A stretch of 64,000 nucleotides of DNA from Pseudomonadota bacterium (GTDB lineage Bacteria > Desulfobacterota > Desulfobulbia > Desulfobulbales > Desulfocapsaceae): NCBI GenBank assembly GCA_018820855.1, contig JAHJNL010000028.1, forward strand, positions 62,001-126,000. The letters are read 5' to 3'. The notes beneath the pieces are model-generated. The model ran no database searches. It had not been told where the DNA came from and saw only the letters and a list, made by a program, of their open reading frames with translations. The stretch's first letter is position 1; every line of letters begins with the position of its first letter. Shown here one piece after another: positions 49,663 to 59,512 of the stretch. A program made the position numbers and the translations under genes.

Positions 49663-50897
49663 GCGGTCGTATCGTTGTCAACAACATGGGGAAAAAATAT
49701 AAACGCTATCCGAACCGCTGGACTCGTCTTGGTGAGTGGTTTAGTTTCGGGAAATACCAGGGACATAAGGCTACCTGGGTTCTGCGCAATCTCAGTTTTG
49801 AAGTAAACGATGGTGAATCCCTTGGCATCATCGGAGTCAATGGCGCCGGCAAATCAACATTGCTGAAACTCTTGACCAGAACTTCGGCACCCAGCGAAGG
49901 AAGCGTAGAGATATCGGGCCGTGTGTCGGCCTTGCTTGAACTGGGGATGGGCTTTCATCAGGATTTTACCGGTCGTGTCAACGCCTTGATGACCTGTCAG
50001 ATGATGGGTTACAGCAGCGAAGAGGCGCATGGCCTTATCGAAGAGATACGGGAGTTCTCAGAGCTTGGCGACTACCTGGATCAACCAGTGAGGGTCTATT
50101 CTACCGGTATGCAGGTTCGATTGGCCTTCAGTGCAGCCACCGTCACCCGCCCTGAAATTCTGATAGTGGACGAGGCCTTATCTGTTGGTGATGCCTATTT
50201 CCAGCATAAATGTATACGTCGTATTCGTGAATACCGTGAGCAGGGAACCACTCTGCTCTTTGTCTCGCACGATCCGGGAGCAGTGAAATCTCTCTGTAAT
50301 CGGGCAATTCTTCTGGATGGCGGAGCCATTATAAAAGACGGTGCGCCGGATAGTGTGCTCGATTACTATAATTCGGTGATCGCACGAAAAAAGAATGACG
50401 AAGAAATTCATCAGGTAGAAGGTAAAGAAGGACGCATATCGACCCGCTCCGGAAACGGCAATGCCAGAATAGCGGATGTGGATATCACAAGGGCTGGCGG
50501 CCAGTCGGTCCGTTCTTTTCTTGTCGGAGAACAGGTGAAGTTATGCTGTCATGCAGAATTTTATAAAAATATGGACAATCCTACAGTTGGCATTCTCCTG
50601 CGTGACCGGATGGGTAATGACGTGTACGGGACGAATACCAGTCACCTTGGTGAAAGTGATCTGTCAGTGGTTAAGGGTGATTGCCTTGAGGTCACCTTTA
50701 CCCTTGCTTTAAATATAGGCCCTGGCAATTACTCGGTCTGTGTGGCCATCCATGCTGGTGATTCTCACCTGGTTGAAAATTGCGACTGGTGGGATCAGTG
50801 CCTCGTCTTTCAGGTCATTGCCGGAGATGAGAGCTCGTTTGTCGGAGTGGCTGCTTTGCCAGCCGAGGTAGTAGTCACCAAGAATCGTTTGCATTAA
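49659..50897 (+). CDS. wzt: Polysaccharide ABC exporter ATP-binding protein, Wzt-like with C-terminal carbohydrate-binding domain
   Basis: GIIGVNGAGKSTLLKLLT; YSTGMQVRLAFSAATVTRPEILIVDEALSVGD; Wzt-C-like extension; overlaps the Wzm stop. Confidence 0.93.
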   Translation: MSGRIVVNNMGKKYKRYPNRWTRLGEWFSFGKYQGHKATWVLRNLSFEVNDGESLGIIGVNGAGKSTLLKLLTRTSAPSEGSVEISGRVSALLELGMGFHQDFTGRVNALMTCQMMGYSSEEAHGLIEEIREFSELGDYLDQPVRVYSTGMQVRLAFSAATVTRPEILIVDEALSVGDAYFQHKCIRRIREYREQGTTLLFVSHDPGAVKSLCNRAILLDGGAIIKDGAPDSVLDYYNSVIARKKNDEEIHQVEGKEGRISTRSGNGNARIADVDITRAGGQSVRSFLVGEQVKLCCHAEFYKNMDNPTVGILLRDRMGNDVYGTNTSHLGESDLSVVKGDCLEVTFTLALNIGPGNYSVCVAIHAGDSHLVENCDWWDQCLVFQVIAGDESSFVGVAALPAEVVVTKNRLH

Positions 50898-50962
50898 TAA
50901 TGAAGACTGTTCAGCATCAGAGAAGATGCCGATATTCTGTCAAAGTCTGAGAGGACCTGTTC

Positions 50963-52198
50963 ATGCTGGAAAGCAAAAATCCCGAGATTGATTTAACTCA
51001 GCTGCTTGAAAAAATTGGATTGGAATTAAAACTGCAGCAAAAGAGAGCTGCAGGAGGGCCTGAGCCTGCGGTTTCTGAAGAACTTGAAATCAACGACCCC
51101 TATTCTTGGGGGCAGTTGAGCTCGACTTTGAATATTGCCGAACAAAATGTCAATGCCGGAGCCGAGGTTACTACCATGCTCCATTATCGCGGCATTGTCC
51201 GGAAATTTGCGAAGTTGCTTGGTAAGATAACCATTTTTCTTGGCCGGGTAATTACCATTCCCCAAAGAAATTTCAACAGTTCCATCCTCCACAGCCAACG
51301 CATTACTCTAGATGGTATTCGGGATATGAATCGCAATACAGCCCTTTTGGACAGGCGTATGCGGCAGATAGAAGGACAGCTTAAAGAAAAGTCAGCACTT
51401 ATCGATTATCTGAAGACCGGTCTTGTTACTCAGGAAAGACGTGTCTCTATCCTGCTGGAAGAGTTGCGGCGGCAGCTAACGGCTGGAGAAGGCAAGGAAG
51501 ATTTCGCAGTGAATCTTGCTGTGCCGGATATCCTGGACCCTCTTTATCTGGCCTTTGAAAATCAATTCCGTGGTACTCGCGAAGAGATCCGAGAGAGACT
51601 TCTGGAGTATGTGCCGCTCATTCGTGGAGCCAGCGCAGGTTCAGCCGACCGTGAAATCCTTGATATCGGTTGTGGCCGGGGCGAGTGGCTTGAGATTTTG
51701 AAAGATGAAGGTCTTGCAGCAAGAGGCCTGGATCTCAATCATGTACTGGTGCAGGAGTGTCGTGAAAAGGGCTTTGAGGTGGTGGAGAAGGATGCCCTGA
51801 GCCACCTTCGCTCTCTGCCGGATAACAGCCTTGGGGCAATCACCGCGTTTCATGTGATCGAACACCTTGGTTTTGATGATAGAATAGCCCTGTTTGATGA
51901 GAGTGTACGGGTTTTGAAACCCGGTGGGGTAGCTTTTTTTGAAACGCCTAATCCCAGGAATCTCCTGGTGGGCGGCTGCAATTTCTGGGCTGATCCCACC
52001 CATCTCCGTCCTCTTTACCCTGAAACGCAGCAGTTTCTTATGGAATATCGCGGCTTCTGTAAAGTTGATCTTCTTTTCCTCCATCCCCATGAAGGAGAGC
52101 AGCGTCTTCCTGAGGAAGAGGCACCGCAACTGGCTTCACGTCTGAATGAGGTCTTCTCCTGTGCCAGGGATTACACCGTTGTTGGATATAAGGTATGA
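50963..52198 (+). CDS. Class I methyltransferase with long N-terminal helical/coiled-coil region
   Basis: RRMRQIEGQLKEKSALIDYLKTGLVTQERRVSILLEELRRQL; EILDIGCGRGEWLEILKDEGL; AITAFHVIEHLGFDDRIALFDESVRVLKPGGVAFFETPNP. Confidence 0.85.
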   Translation: MLESKNPEIDLTQLLEKIGLELKLQQKRAAGGPEPAVSEELEINDPYSWGQLSSTLNIAEQNVNAGAEVTTMLHYRGIVRKFAKLLGKITIFLGRVITIPQRNFNSSILHSQRITLDGIRDMNRNTALLDRRMRQIEGQLKEKSALIDYLKTGLVTQERRVSILLEELRRQLTAGEGKEDFAVNLAVPDILDPLYLAFENQFRGTREEIRERLLEYVPLIRGASAGSADREILDIGCGRGEWLEILKDEGLAARGLDLNHVLVQECREKGFEVVEKDALSHLRSLPDNSLGAITAFHVIEHLGFDDRIALFDESVRVLKPGGVAFFETPNPRNLLVGGCNFWADPTHLRPLYPETQQFLMEYRGFCKVDLLFLHPHEGEQRLPEEEAPQLASRLNEVFSCARDYTVVGYKV

Positions 52199-54522
52199 AA
52201 CCGGTTGCCTTTGTTATTCCCTGGTTTGGTGAGAACCTCAAAGGCGGTGCTGAACAGCTTGCCTGGCAGGTCTCCAACCGCCTGGCAAAGCGGGGGTATT
52301 CAGTTGAGGTCCTTACAACCTGCTGCGCTTCCTTTCTTGATGACTGGTCCACCAATCATTTGCCTGCCGGTGTTGAACATCTCGATGGGCTTGTTGTGCG
52401 CAGGTTCAAGGTTGATAAACGAAATGGTGAACTGTTCAATCAGGCCAACACCTATGGTCTGTCAATTTCGCCAGAAGATTTGCGGCCAGGGATCAATCCC
52501 TTTACCTTTGGTACAGGAGAGTTGTTTGTTGCCGAAAATATCAACTCTTCGGCCCTGGAACGCTATCTGAAGTGGAATAAAAAAAAGTATCATGCCTTTG
52601 TCTTTTTACCCTATCTCTACGGGGTGATTCTCAATGGTCTGCCACTGGTAGCCAAACAATCCTGGCTGCAGCCCTGCCTTCATGATGAGGTCTATGCGTA
52701 TCTGCCTGATGTTGAAAATGCTATGCGGCAGTGTCGGGGGATTCTCTATAACTCCCTGGGGGAGGAGCGTCTGGCCTCTCATTTGTTTGGGCCGGGGATT
52801 GTGCGGAAAGGAGAGGTCGTCGGAGTCGGAGTTGAAAGTTTTGATCTGACCCACAGCGAGTTGCCTAAACAGGTGGCCGGACATCAGCTGGAACAGGAAA
52901 AATATGTATTATGCCTGGGGCGGCGCGATAAAACCAAAAATACTGTCATGCTTGTTGAGGCGTTCCGGAAATATCGGAAGAGATATCCGGAAAGTTCCTT
53001 ACAGCTCATCATTGCCGGTCCAGGAGACGGGCCGTTTGGTGTGGCTGTAAAGGGCGTTCATGACCTGGGGCTAGTTTCGGAACTGGATAAAGAGTCACTT
53101 CTCTCTAACTGTACGGCACTGTTTCAGCCCAGCAGGAATGAAAGCTACTCCCGTGTCATCATGGAGGCCTGGTTTTATAACAGACCTGTGGCTGCTCATG
53201 GGGCGTGTCTGGCAACGGCAATGGCTGTTGAGGCTGCAGGTGGGGGCTGGCTGGCTGAGGATCTTGAAGAGTGGGCGCAGCTTTTTCACAGGCTCAACGA
53301 GACGGAAGAGAGTGAACTTGTCGAATTTGGGAAAAAAGGCAGGGAATATGCTCGTCGCTATGCGGAGTGGGATGCGGTCATTGATCGCTATGAGATCGTC
53401 CTTGGTTTGCGGTCACCTCAAATAGCTAAGGAAAGAAAGCAGGATAGATCAGCTATTCGCACAATTCATCAGCTGCTTCCAGGATTTGCCTATGGAGATG
53501 CCATAAGTAATCAGACCATTATCATTCGCGATCTGCTGAGAAGTCAAGGCTACAAATCTGAGATCTTTACGGAACAGATCGACCCTTCCATGATCCATGA
53601 AGCTCGCCTGTTCAAGGATGGAAAAGGGATAAAGGCAGACGCTGGTCTTATTTATCATCATTCAATCGGTGCCGGTCTTACGGATTTTGTTATTAACCAT
53701 CCTGGTCCTAAAAGCCTTATCTATCATAACGTTACTCCACCTGAGTTAGTTCGCGATGCAGATCCGGAGCTGGCAAAAAAGCTTGAAAAGGGTCTTCGGG
53801 ATCTGCATCAATTGGCACCACATTTTCCTGTAAGTGCCGGGGATTCACGTTTTAACAGTCTTGATCTTGAAGAAAATGGTTTTTCTTCCCCAGCCGTACT
53901 TCCTATCTGTGTTTCTCCGGAGAAATGGAATATTCCTGCCGAACCCAATATGATGAGGCGGCTTCAGGACGGGAGGGACAATCTCCTCTTTGTGGGGCGA
54001 CTGGCAGCCAATAAGTGTCAACATGACTTAATTGATGTCTTTGCCAGTTATCTTTCCATGTATGGGAATTGCAGGCTGATCCTGGTCGGTGGCTTTATCG
54101 AAGAGGAGGCCTATTACCAGTCCTTAAAGGCGCAGGTCAGGAGACTGGGACTCGAAGGGGATGTGCTCTTTACCGGTAAGGTGAGCGACAGTGCCCTCCA
54201 CTCCTGTTATCGTTGTGCCGATCTGTTCTGGTCCATGAGTGAGCATGAAGGTTTCGGTGTACCTTTGATAGAGGCCATGTGGTTTGATCTGCCTGTTTTT
54301 GCCTATAAAAGCTCGGCAGTCCCGGAAACATTGGGGGAGGGGGGACTACTCTTTACCGACAAACAGGATTCCAGATATCTGTCAGCTACCGCAAGACTTC
54401 TTATGCATGATTGTGAAGTGCGAAGCAAGGTCATCTCAGCTCAAAAACAACGAAGGAAGGCATTCTTGCCCGAGGCAATAGAACCGAAACTTGAAGCACT
54501 TGTCCGGGGGATGAATGGCTAA
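52195..54522 (+). CDS. Tandem GT4 glycosyltransferase (two GT-B domains in one chain)
   Basis: First domain VLCLGRRDKTKNTVMLVEAF...FQPSRNESYSRVIMEAW; second domain LLFVGRLAANKCQHDLIDVFA...FWSMSEHEGFGVPLIEAMWFDLPVFAY. Confidence 0.9.
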   Translation: MKPVAFVIPWFGENLKGGAEQLAWQVSNRLAKRGYSVEVLTTCCASFLDDWSTNHLPAGVEHLDGLVVRRFKVDKRNGELFNQANTYGLSISPEDLRPGINPFTFGTGELFVAENINSSALERYLKWNKKKYHAFVFLPYLYGVILNGLPLVAKQSWLQPCLHDEVYAYLPDVENAMRQCRGILYNSLGEERLASHLFGPGIVRKGEVVGVGVESFDLTHSELPKQVAGHQLEQEKYVLCLGRRDKTKNTVMLVEAFRKYRKRYPESSLQLIIAGPGDGPFGVAVKGVHDLGLVSELDKESLLSNCTALFQPSRNESYSRVIMEAWFYNRPVAAHGACLATAMAVEAAGGGWLAEDLEEWAQLFHRLNETEESELVEFGKKGREYARRYAEWDAVIDRYEIVLGLRSPQIAKERKQDRSAIRTIHQLLPGFAYGDAISNQTIIIRDLLRSQGYKSEIFTEQIDPSMIHEARLFKDGKGIKADAGLIYHHSIGAGLTDFVINHPGPKSLIYHNVTPPELVRDADPELAKKLEKGLRDLHQLAPHFPVSAGDSRFNSLDLEENGFSSPAVLPICVSPEKWNIPAEPNMMRRLQDGRDNLLFVGRLAANKCQHDLIDVFASYLSMYGNCRLILVGGFIEEEAYYQSLKAQVRRLGLEGDVLFTGKVSDSALHSCYRCADLFWSMSEHEGFGVPLIEAMWFDLPVFAYKSSAVPETLGEGGLLFTDKQDSRYLSATARLLMHDCEVRSKVISAQKQRRKAFLPEAIEPKLEALVRGMNG

Positions 54523-57500
54523 AAAGTGGTTGGAGCTGTCGGCCGTCTTCTTCCTGATGCTGGCCTTGGCAATTATTTCAACGTATCCCCTGATACTCCA
54601 TTTCGACACAGGGATTCCCTATGCCCCCTGGGGTGGACCAATGGCATGGAACAGGTCAGGGGATCAGATTCAACTTCTCTACTGGTTTTGGCTTGTTAAA
54701 GAAAACTTCATAGGATCTATACCATTTGATACCAATCCTTATGAATTTAACATGCTCATCTCTCATGTAACGTCAGGTCTTAATAGTATTCCGTTGGCCT
54801 TCCTTTATATGTTATTCACTCCCTTTGGCGATGTGGCCGCGTATAACTGCACTATTCTCAGTTCCTATGTGCTGGCCGGCGTCTTTATGTATCTTCTTGT
54901 CCGGCTTTACAGTGACAGCAGAATAGGGGCCTTGCTGGGGGCAATAATATTTACCTTCGCACCCAGTCGAATTAACGGATTTGTAGCCGGACACGGCTAT
55001 GGCTTCCTCTATTTCAGTTATCCGTTTATTCTCTTTTTCCTGGAAAAAGGCATCAGATCAAAGAAAATTCGTTATGGTTTTCTGTCCGGTCTCGGTCTGA
55101 TATGTCTCGCAATGCTTGAGCCGCATCTCATTTATTATATTTGTGTGTTTTTAGGTGTTTACATTCCTGTCCGCACTCTCTCCCTATTGCCGGTTTATCG
55201 GGATGATAGTGTCGTCAATCGACACTGTAACAGGATGTTTTCCTGGTCTACACGTCGTTCCTTGTTCTTTTTATGGGGTACTGGTGCTGCCACAGTTTTT
55301 TATGCACAAATCCTGTTTAGCTATCGTGATCATGACCCGCTTGTTTCTCATTCTTTCTGGTGGATCATTGCTGTCTATCCGCTTATCCCTGTTCTTGTCT
55401 CTTTTTGTTGTGCTGCGCTGTATCAACGAGTAACGCCTTTGACTTTTCGTCAAAGTTTAGCTGTAGAGTCGGGTTCTTTGCTGCCTTTGTTTTTGCTGGT
55501 TCTTATATGCGGACTGGCATGTCTTTACAAACCTGTTGATACAACACTGTTGGTGGTTGCCGCGTTAGGAACAGTTGTCGTGACAAAATTCGTGATACTT
55601 CGTCAATATCTGTTTTTGATGCTGAAAGTATTGGCAGACGGAATTTGGACCGAGAAAAGGAAGATTTTGCCGATTCTCCCGGTGATCTTTTCCATGGGGG
55701 CGATTGTTTACTGGATAGCGGCGACTAAGGTGAATAAGGTCGCAAGCACCATAGCCGGCGGCGGAAGAACATTAGATGATGTCGGGCTCTATTCTGCACG
55801 TCTGTCTGATCTGTTTTTGTCCATAAGTCATGTCTATATCGGCACAGTACCTGCAGTGCTTGGCGGAGGACTGTTGCTTACTCTCTTATTCTCTGTTGCT
55901 TTCAATAAACATCGCGACAAGTTTAGCCAGGAAACAGAGTTGCTCACTCTTTTTTATGTAGTAACTGCTTTTTGCTGTTTTATTCTGGCCCTTGGTCTGG
56001 CCTTTGGTAAATCTTCACTCTATATACTGTTTTATCACTATTTTCCCTTTTTTAATTATCCCAGGGTTTCTAATCGTATTATCACCCTGGTTTTATTTTC
56101 TTTGGCCATCATCACCGGTTTTGTTGTTAAATATATTCAGGGACGTTGCACCAGGCGAATTTCTTGCGGAGCTGTTACCTTGCTCGTTCTTGCGGCTGCA
56201 GGCCTGCAGCTTAAAGATTTTAACATCATGAAACCAATGGGAATAAATGTTCTTGATAAAGGGCAGGATGTTTACACCCATGTGAAGGAAAATATCGGAG
56301 AAGGTCTGTTGTTGGAAATTCCTCTTTGGCCGGGGGATTCACACCAATCATCACTTTATCAACACTATATTATGCTTGATCGGGTGAATCGGGTGAATGG
56401 ATGCAGTCCACTGGTGTTAAGTGAGTACATAGAGACTGTCTTTGAGCCGTTGGCACCCATTAATCAAGGCAGGCTTGGCAGGAAGCAATATGATCTCCTG
56501 CTTGAGATGGGCGTTAAGTTTATCACTGTTCATGATAACAGAGACATCTTTCTGGAAAAGGTGAGCCCATTTGTTCCGTTAACCACAGTCAGAAGGTTGA
56601 AGAATTCACCCTACTTGGAATTTGTTGATATTGATAACAGCATCTATTTCAAAACGTTTGAGAAGAAAAACGAGAACTTGTATCTTTTTCGTTTGAAAGA
56701 CAGAGAGAGTGTTGATGATAGCGACCAACCTGCCTGGTATGAAATGCCTTATTTCTATGATGTGAATAGCCGCCTGCACCAGCAGACAGGAGAGATTGTA
56801 GAGGACAAAGATATCGGACGAAGGGTCTATCAGGCTACAGCAGGTAAGAATGGTCCCGGTTTCATGGTGTATGGCCCCTATGATACGTATACTCCTGGTG
56901 CTTATCGTTGTTATTTTACCATTTATCTGGATGCTGATTTAGAGGACAATGTCGCAAGGATAGAGGTGTCGAGTCTTACAGGAAATGATGAACAGGTTGT
57001 TATTGGCCAAAGAGAATTGAAGGGCAATGATCGGAACAGGATTTATAGAAAAGAATATTTGGATTTTTCCATAACAGAGAATACAAAACTGGAGTTTCGC
57101 GTTTTCTATTACGGAAAAGGATCGGTGCGTGTTGAAAAGATTGCAGTCAACAAGATTGGTCATGATACGCCGCTGACCTTCCTGAAAGCTGAAAATATGG
57201 TCGGCGATACTGGTCAGCTGGTGTATGAAAAGGATGTATCCACCGGAAAGGTTGTTGAGGCAATTGTAGGAAAGAGTAAAAATGGGGACATGGTATACGG
57301 CCCTAACAGGATCTATAAGAAGGGGCGGTATAAAGCTCGTTTTTACCTGAAGATAAAAGATGGTACAGACCATGATGGAACAGATACTGTTAGCGTTCTC
57401 TCTGTAACAGACGGACAGAATTTAACTGTTTTTTCCAAACGCAATGTTATGATTAAAGAACTCAGTGACAATGGATTTACAGGAATTGACACTGAGTTTG

Positions 57501-57592
57501 AATTAAACCGTGACGAGGAACTCAGTTTTCATGTGTGGTTCACAGGCAAGGTGGGCCTGCAACTGGATGGAATTGAAATTATTAGGCAGTGA
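54515..57592 (+). CDS. Large multi-TM protein with two tandem C-terminal beta-rich domains; GT-C-like, function unknown
   Basis: 1025 aa; many TM helices; C-terminal repeated units GEIVEDKDIGRRVYQATAGKNGPGFMVYGPYDTYTPGAYRCYFTIYL and GQLVYEKDVSTGKVVEAIVGKSKNGDMVYGPNRIYKKGRYKARFYLKI. Confidence 0.65.
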   Translation: MAKKWLELSAVFFLMLALAIISTYPLILHFDTGIPYAPWGGPMAWNRSGDQIQLLYWFWLVKENFIGSIPFDTNPYEFNMLISHVTSGLNSIPLAFLYMLFTPFGDVAAYNCTILSSYVLAGVFMYLLVRLYSDSRIGALLGAIIFTFAPSRINGFVAGHGYGFLYFSYPFILFFLEKGIRSKKIRYGFLSGLGLICLAMLEPHLIYYICVFLGVYIPVRTLSLLPVYRDDSVVNRHCNRMFSWSTRRSLFFLWGTGAATVFYAQILFSYRDHDPLVSHSFWWIIAVYPLIPVLVSFCCAALYQRVTPLTFRQSLAVESGSLLPLFLLVLICGLACLYKPVDTTLLVVAALGTVVVTKFVILRQYLFLMLKVLADGIWTEKRKILPILPVIFSMGAIVYWIAATKVNKVASTIAGGGRTLDDVGLYSARLSDLFLSISHVYIGTVPAVLGGGLLLTLLFSVAFNKHRDKFSQETELLTLFYVVTAFCCFILALGLAFGKSSLYILFYHYFPFFNYPRVSNRIITLVLFSLAIITGFVVKYIQGRCTRRISCGAVTLLVLAAAGLQLKDFNIMKPMGINVLDKGQDVYTHVKENIGEGLLLEIPLWPGDSHQSSLYQHYIMLDRVNRVNGCSPLVLSEYIETVFEPLAPINQGRLGRKQYDLLLEMGVKFITVHDNRDIFLEKVSPFVPLTTVRRLKNSPYLEFVDIDNSIYFKTFEKKNENLYLFRLKDRESVDDSDQPAWYEMPYFYDVNSRLHQQTGEIVEDKDIGRRVYQATAGKNGPGFMVYGPYDTYTPGAYRCYFTIYLDADLEDNVARIEVSSLTGNDEQVVIGQRELKGNDRNRIYRKEYLDFSITENTKLEFRVFYYGKGSVRVEKIAVNKIGHDTPLTFLKAENMVGDTGQLVYEKDVSTGKVVEAIVGKSKNGDMVYGPNRIYKKGRYKARFYLKIKDGTDHDGTDTVSVLSVTDGQNLTVFSKRNVMIKELSDNGFTGIDTEFELNRDEELSFHVWFTGKVGLQLDGIEIIRQ

Positions 57593-57606
57593 AATACTAG
57601 TATTTC
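57591..57606. repeat. Perfect 16-bp palindrome GAAATACTAGTATTTC
   Basis: Read directly; overlaps the stop codon of the preceding gene. Confidence 0.85.
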
Positions 57607-57628
57607 AAATCTCTGGTGAACGAATATT

Positions 57629-58639
57629 ATGGCACAAAGGACAGACTGGGTAGACTACGCGAAAGGTCTTGGAATTATACTGGTTGTTTATGCTCATCTG
57701 TTAAGTAGCGGCTTCCATGCACATCTCCATATTCAGGAGTATTTCTTTTTTCTTTCAGACAGTATTGTTTACAGTTTTCATATGCCGCTTTTCTTTTTTC
57801 TGGCAGGGCTGTTTGTTGAAAAGAGTTATAACAAACGAGGTGCCAGAGAGTTTCTTGTCAATAAAGTAAAATTTATCGCCTATCCATACCTGTTATGGTC
57901 ATTTTTACAGGCCTCTATAGAGCTGTTTTTTTCAAAACAGTCCTATAGAGGGATAACGTTAGGTGATATCATGGCAATTCCTTATCTGCCTTTTTCCCAG
58001 TTTTGGTTTTTGTATGCCCTTATCTTGATGTATGTTTTTTATACATTATTGAGCATGTTCGGCAGATTTGCTCCTCCTGCAATGATTACTGTTGCCTGCG
58101 TCTTGTTTTTTTATCCAATAAATACAGACATACTTGCCTTGCATGGTTTTTCCACGGGGTTCGTTTTTTTTGTAGCCGCGATTTTCGTCAGAGAATATCT
58201 TGGAAATTTGGAAAAAAATTCTATACCGGCAGGAATTACCTGTATCCTTTTTCTTATCTTGTCAGGGTCCGGCTGGTATGTTTTTGAGCGGGCAATTGAG
58301 CCGACCCGTTTAACAGACGGTTCTCATCCATTCTATTTTCTCTATCTTGCAGGTGTCGGTATAACGTTTTGTATAGGGCTGGCCCAGTTTTTTGCCGAGA
58401 AAAAGTGTTGTCGGTTGATCAGGATATTCGGGATCTACTCCCTGCAGATTTACCTTGTCCATATGTTGGCAGGGGTGGCTGCAAGAATAGTTCTTTTGAA
58501 TATCTTTTCGATTGAGAATCCGGTATTACATATGATCATCGGGGTGTGCGCCGGTTTAATTGTTCCCATTGCCCTCTACAAAGCAGCACTGAAGTTGAAT
58601 TTTCCTTATCTGTTTGAGATGAGACGGATGGTTCATTAG
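57629..58639 (+). CDS. Acyltransferase family 3 (OafA/YrhL-like) membrane protein
   Basis: RTDWVDYAKGLGIILVVYAHLLSSG; VYSFHMPLFFFLAGLFVEKSY; GIYSLQIYLVHMLAG. Confidence 0.9.
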   Translation: MAQRTDWVDYAKGLGIILVVYAHLLSSGFHAHLHIQEYFFFLSDSIVYSFHMPLFFFLAGLFVEKSYNKRGAREFLVNKVKFIAYPYLLWSFLQASIELFFSKQSYRGITLGDIMAIPYLPFSQFWFLYALILMYVFYTLLSMFGRFAPPAMITVACVLFFYPINTDILALHGFSTGFVFFVAAIFVREYLGNLEKNSIPAGITCILFLILSGSGWYVFERAIEPTRLTDGSHPFYFLYLAGVGITFCIGLAQFFAEKKCCRLIRIFGIYSLQIYLVHMLAGVAARIVLLNIFSIENPVLHMIIGVCAGLIVPIALYKAALKLNFPYLFEMRRMVH

Positions 58640-58671
58640 GATTCAAATGTGAAAACTACGGCAAGACTGTC

Positions 58672-59493
58672 ATGATATTTGTAGATTCCCACGTCCATAT
58701 TTATGATTGCTTTGATGTCGATCTCCTCCTAGACTCGGCCTTAAAAAATTTTCAATCGGCAGCAAAACAACATACTATTGCACAACAGACATCCTCGTAT
58801 GTGCTTCTCCTGACCGAATGCGCAAGGGATAACTGGTTTCAGCAGCAACTGACAACTTTTCAGGATTCTAAATCTAAACATGGGGCATTTGCCAGGAGAT
58901 GGTGTGTCGTGGGATCAAGAGAAGAGGATTCCATGGTGGTTTGTCGGAACGATTCTTCGGAGGATAAAATTCATCTTGTTGCCGGTCGGCAAGCAGTCAC
59001 CAAAGAGAAAATAGAAGTCCTTGCACTTTTTTTTAAAAAGAGCATCAGTAATGGAATGTCTCTACATGAAACCATCGATGCGATAAGGCAAGCAGATGGT
59101 ATTCCTGTTTTGCCCTGGGGAGCTGGTAAATGGTTGGGGAAGAGGGGGGGAATCCTCAAAGCTTTTCTATCTGCTCAAGGGAAAAGCAACCTTTTCTTAG
59201 GTGACAATGGAGGTCGGCCACAGTTCTGGCCAACTCCGAACCTGTTTGATCTTGCTGAAAAGAAAGGTATCTCCGTTTTGCCTGGCAGTGATCCGCTCCC
59301 CCTTCCCGGTGAAGCCGGACGTGTCGGGAGTTTCGGATTTTACCTGCATGGAAATTCTTCTTATAGCGATTCTCCGACAGTATATCTCAAAAAGGCCTTG
59401 TGCTCAGCAAAGACAACACCTGTTCCTTTTGGTCGTCTGCAAAAAAACAGTATGTTTCTGTTCAATCAGCTTCGTCTTCGCCTCTCTATTTAA
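58672..59493 (+). CDS. PHP-like putative metal-dependent phosphoesterase/hydrolase
   Basis: MIFVDSHVHIYDCFD N-terminal metal-binding motif; IPVLPWGAGKWLGKRGGILKAFL; GSDPLPLPGEAGRVGSFGF. Confidence 0.65.
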   Translation: MIFVDSHVHIYDCFDVDLLLDSALKNFQSAAKQHTIAQQTSSYVLLLTECARDNWFQQQLTTFQDSKSKHGAFARRWCVVGSREEDSMVVCRNDSSEDKIHLVAGRQAVTKEKIEVLALFFKKSISNGMSLHETIDAIRQADGIPVLPWGAGKWLGKRGGILKAFLSAQGKSNLFLGDNGGRPQFWPTPNLFDLAEKKGISVLPGSDPLPLPGEAGRVGSFGFYLHGNSSYSDSPTVYLKKALCSAKTTPVPFGRLQKNSMFLFNQLRLRLSI

Positions 59494-59512
59494 GTTTTAC
59501 CGGAATCGACCC

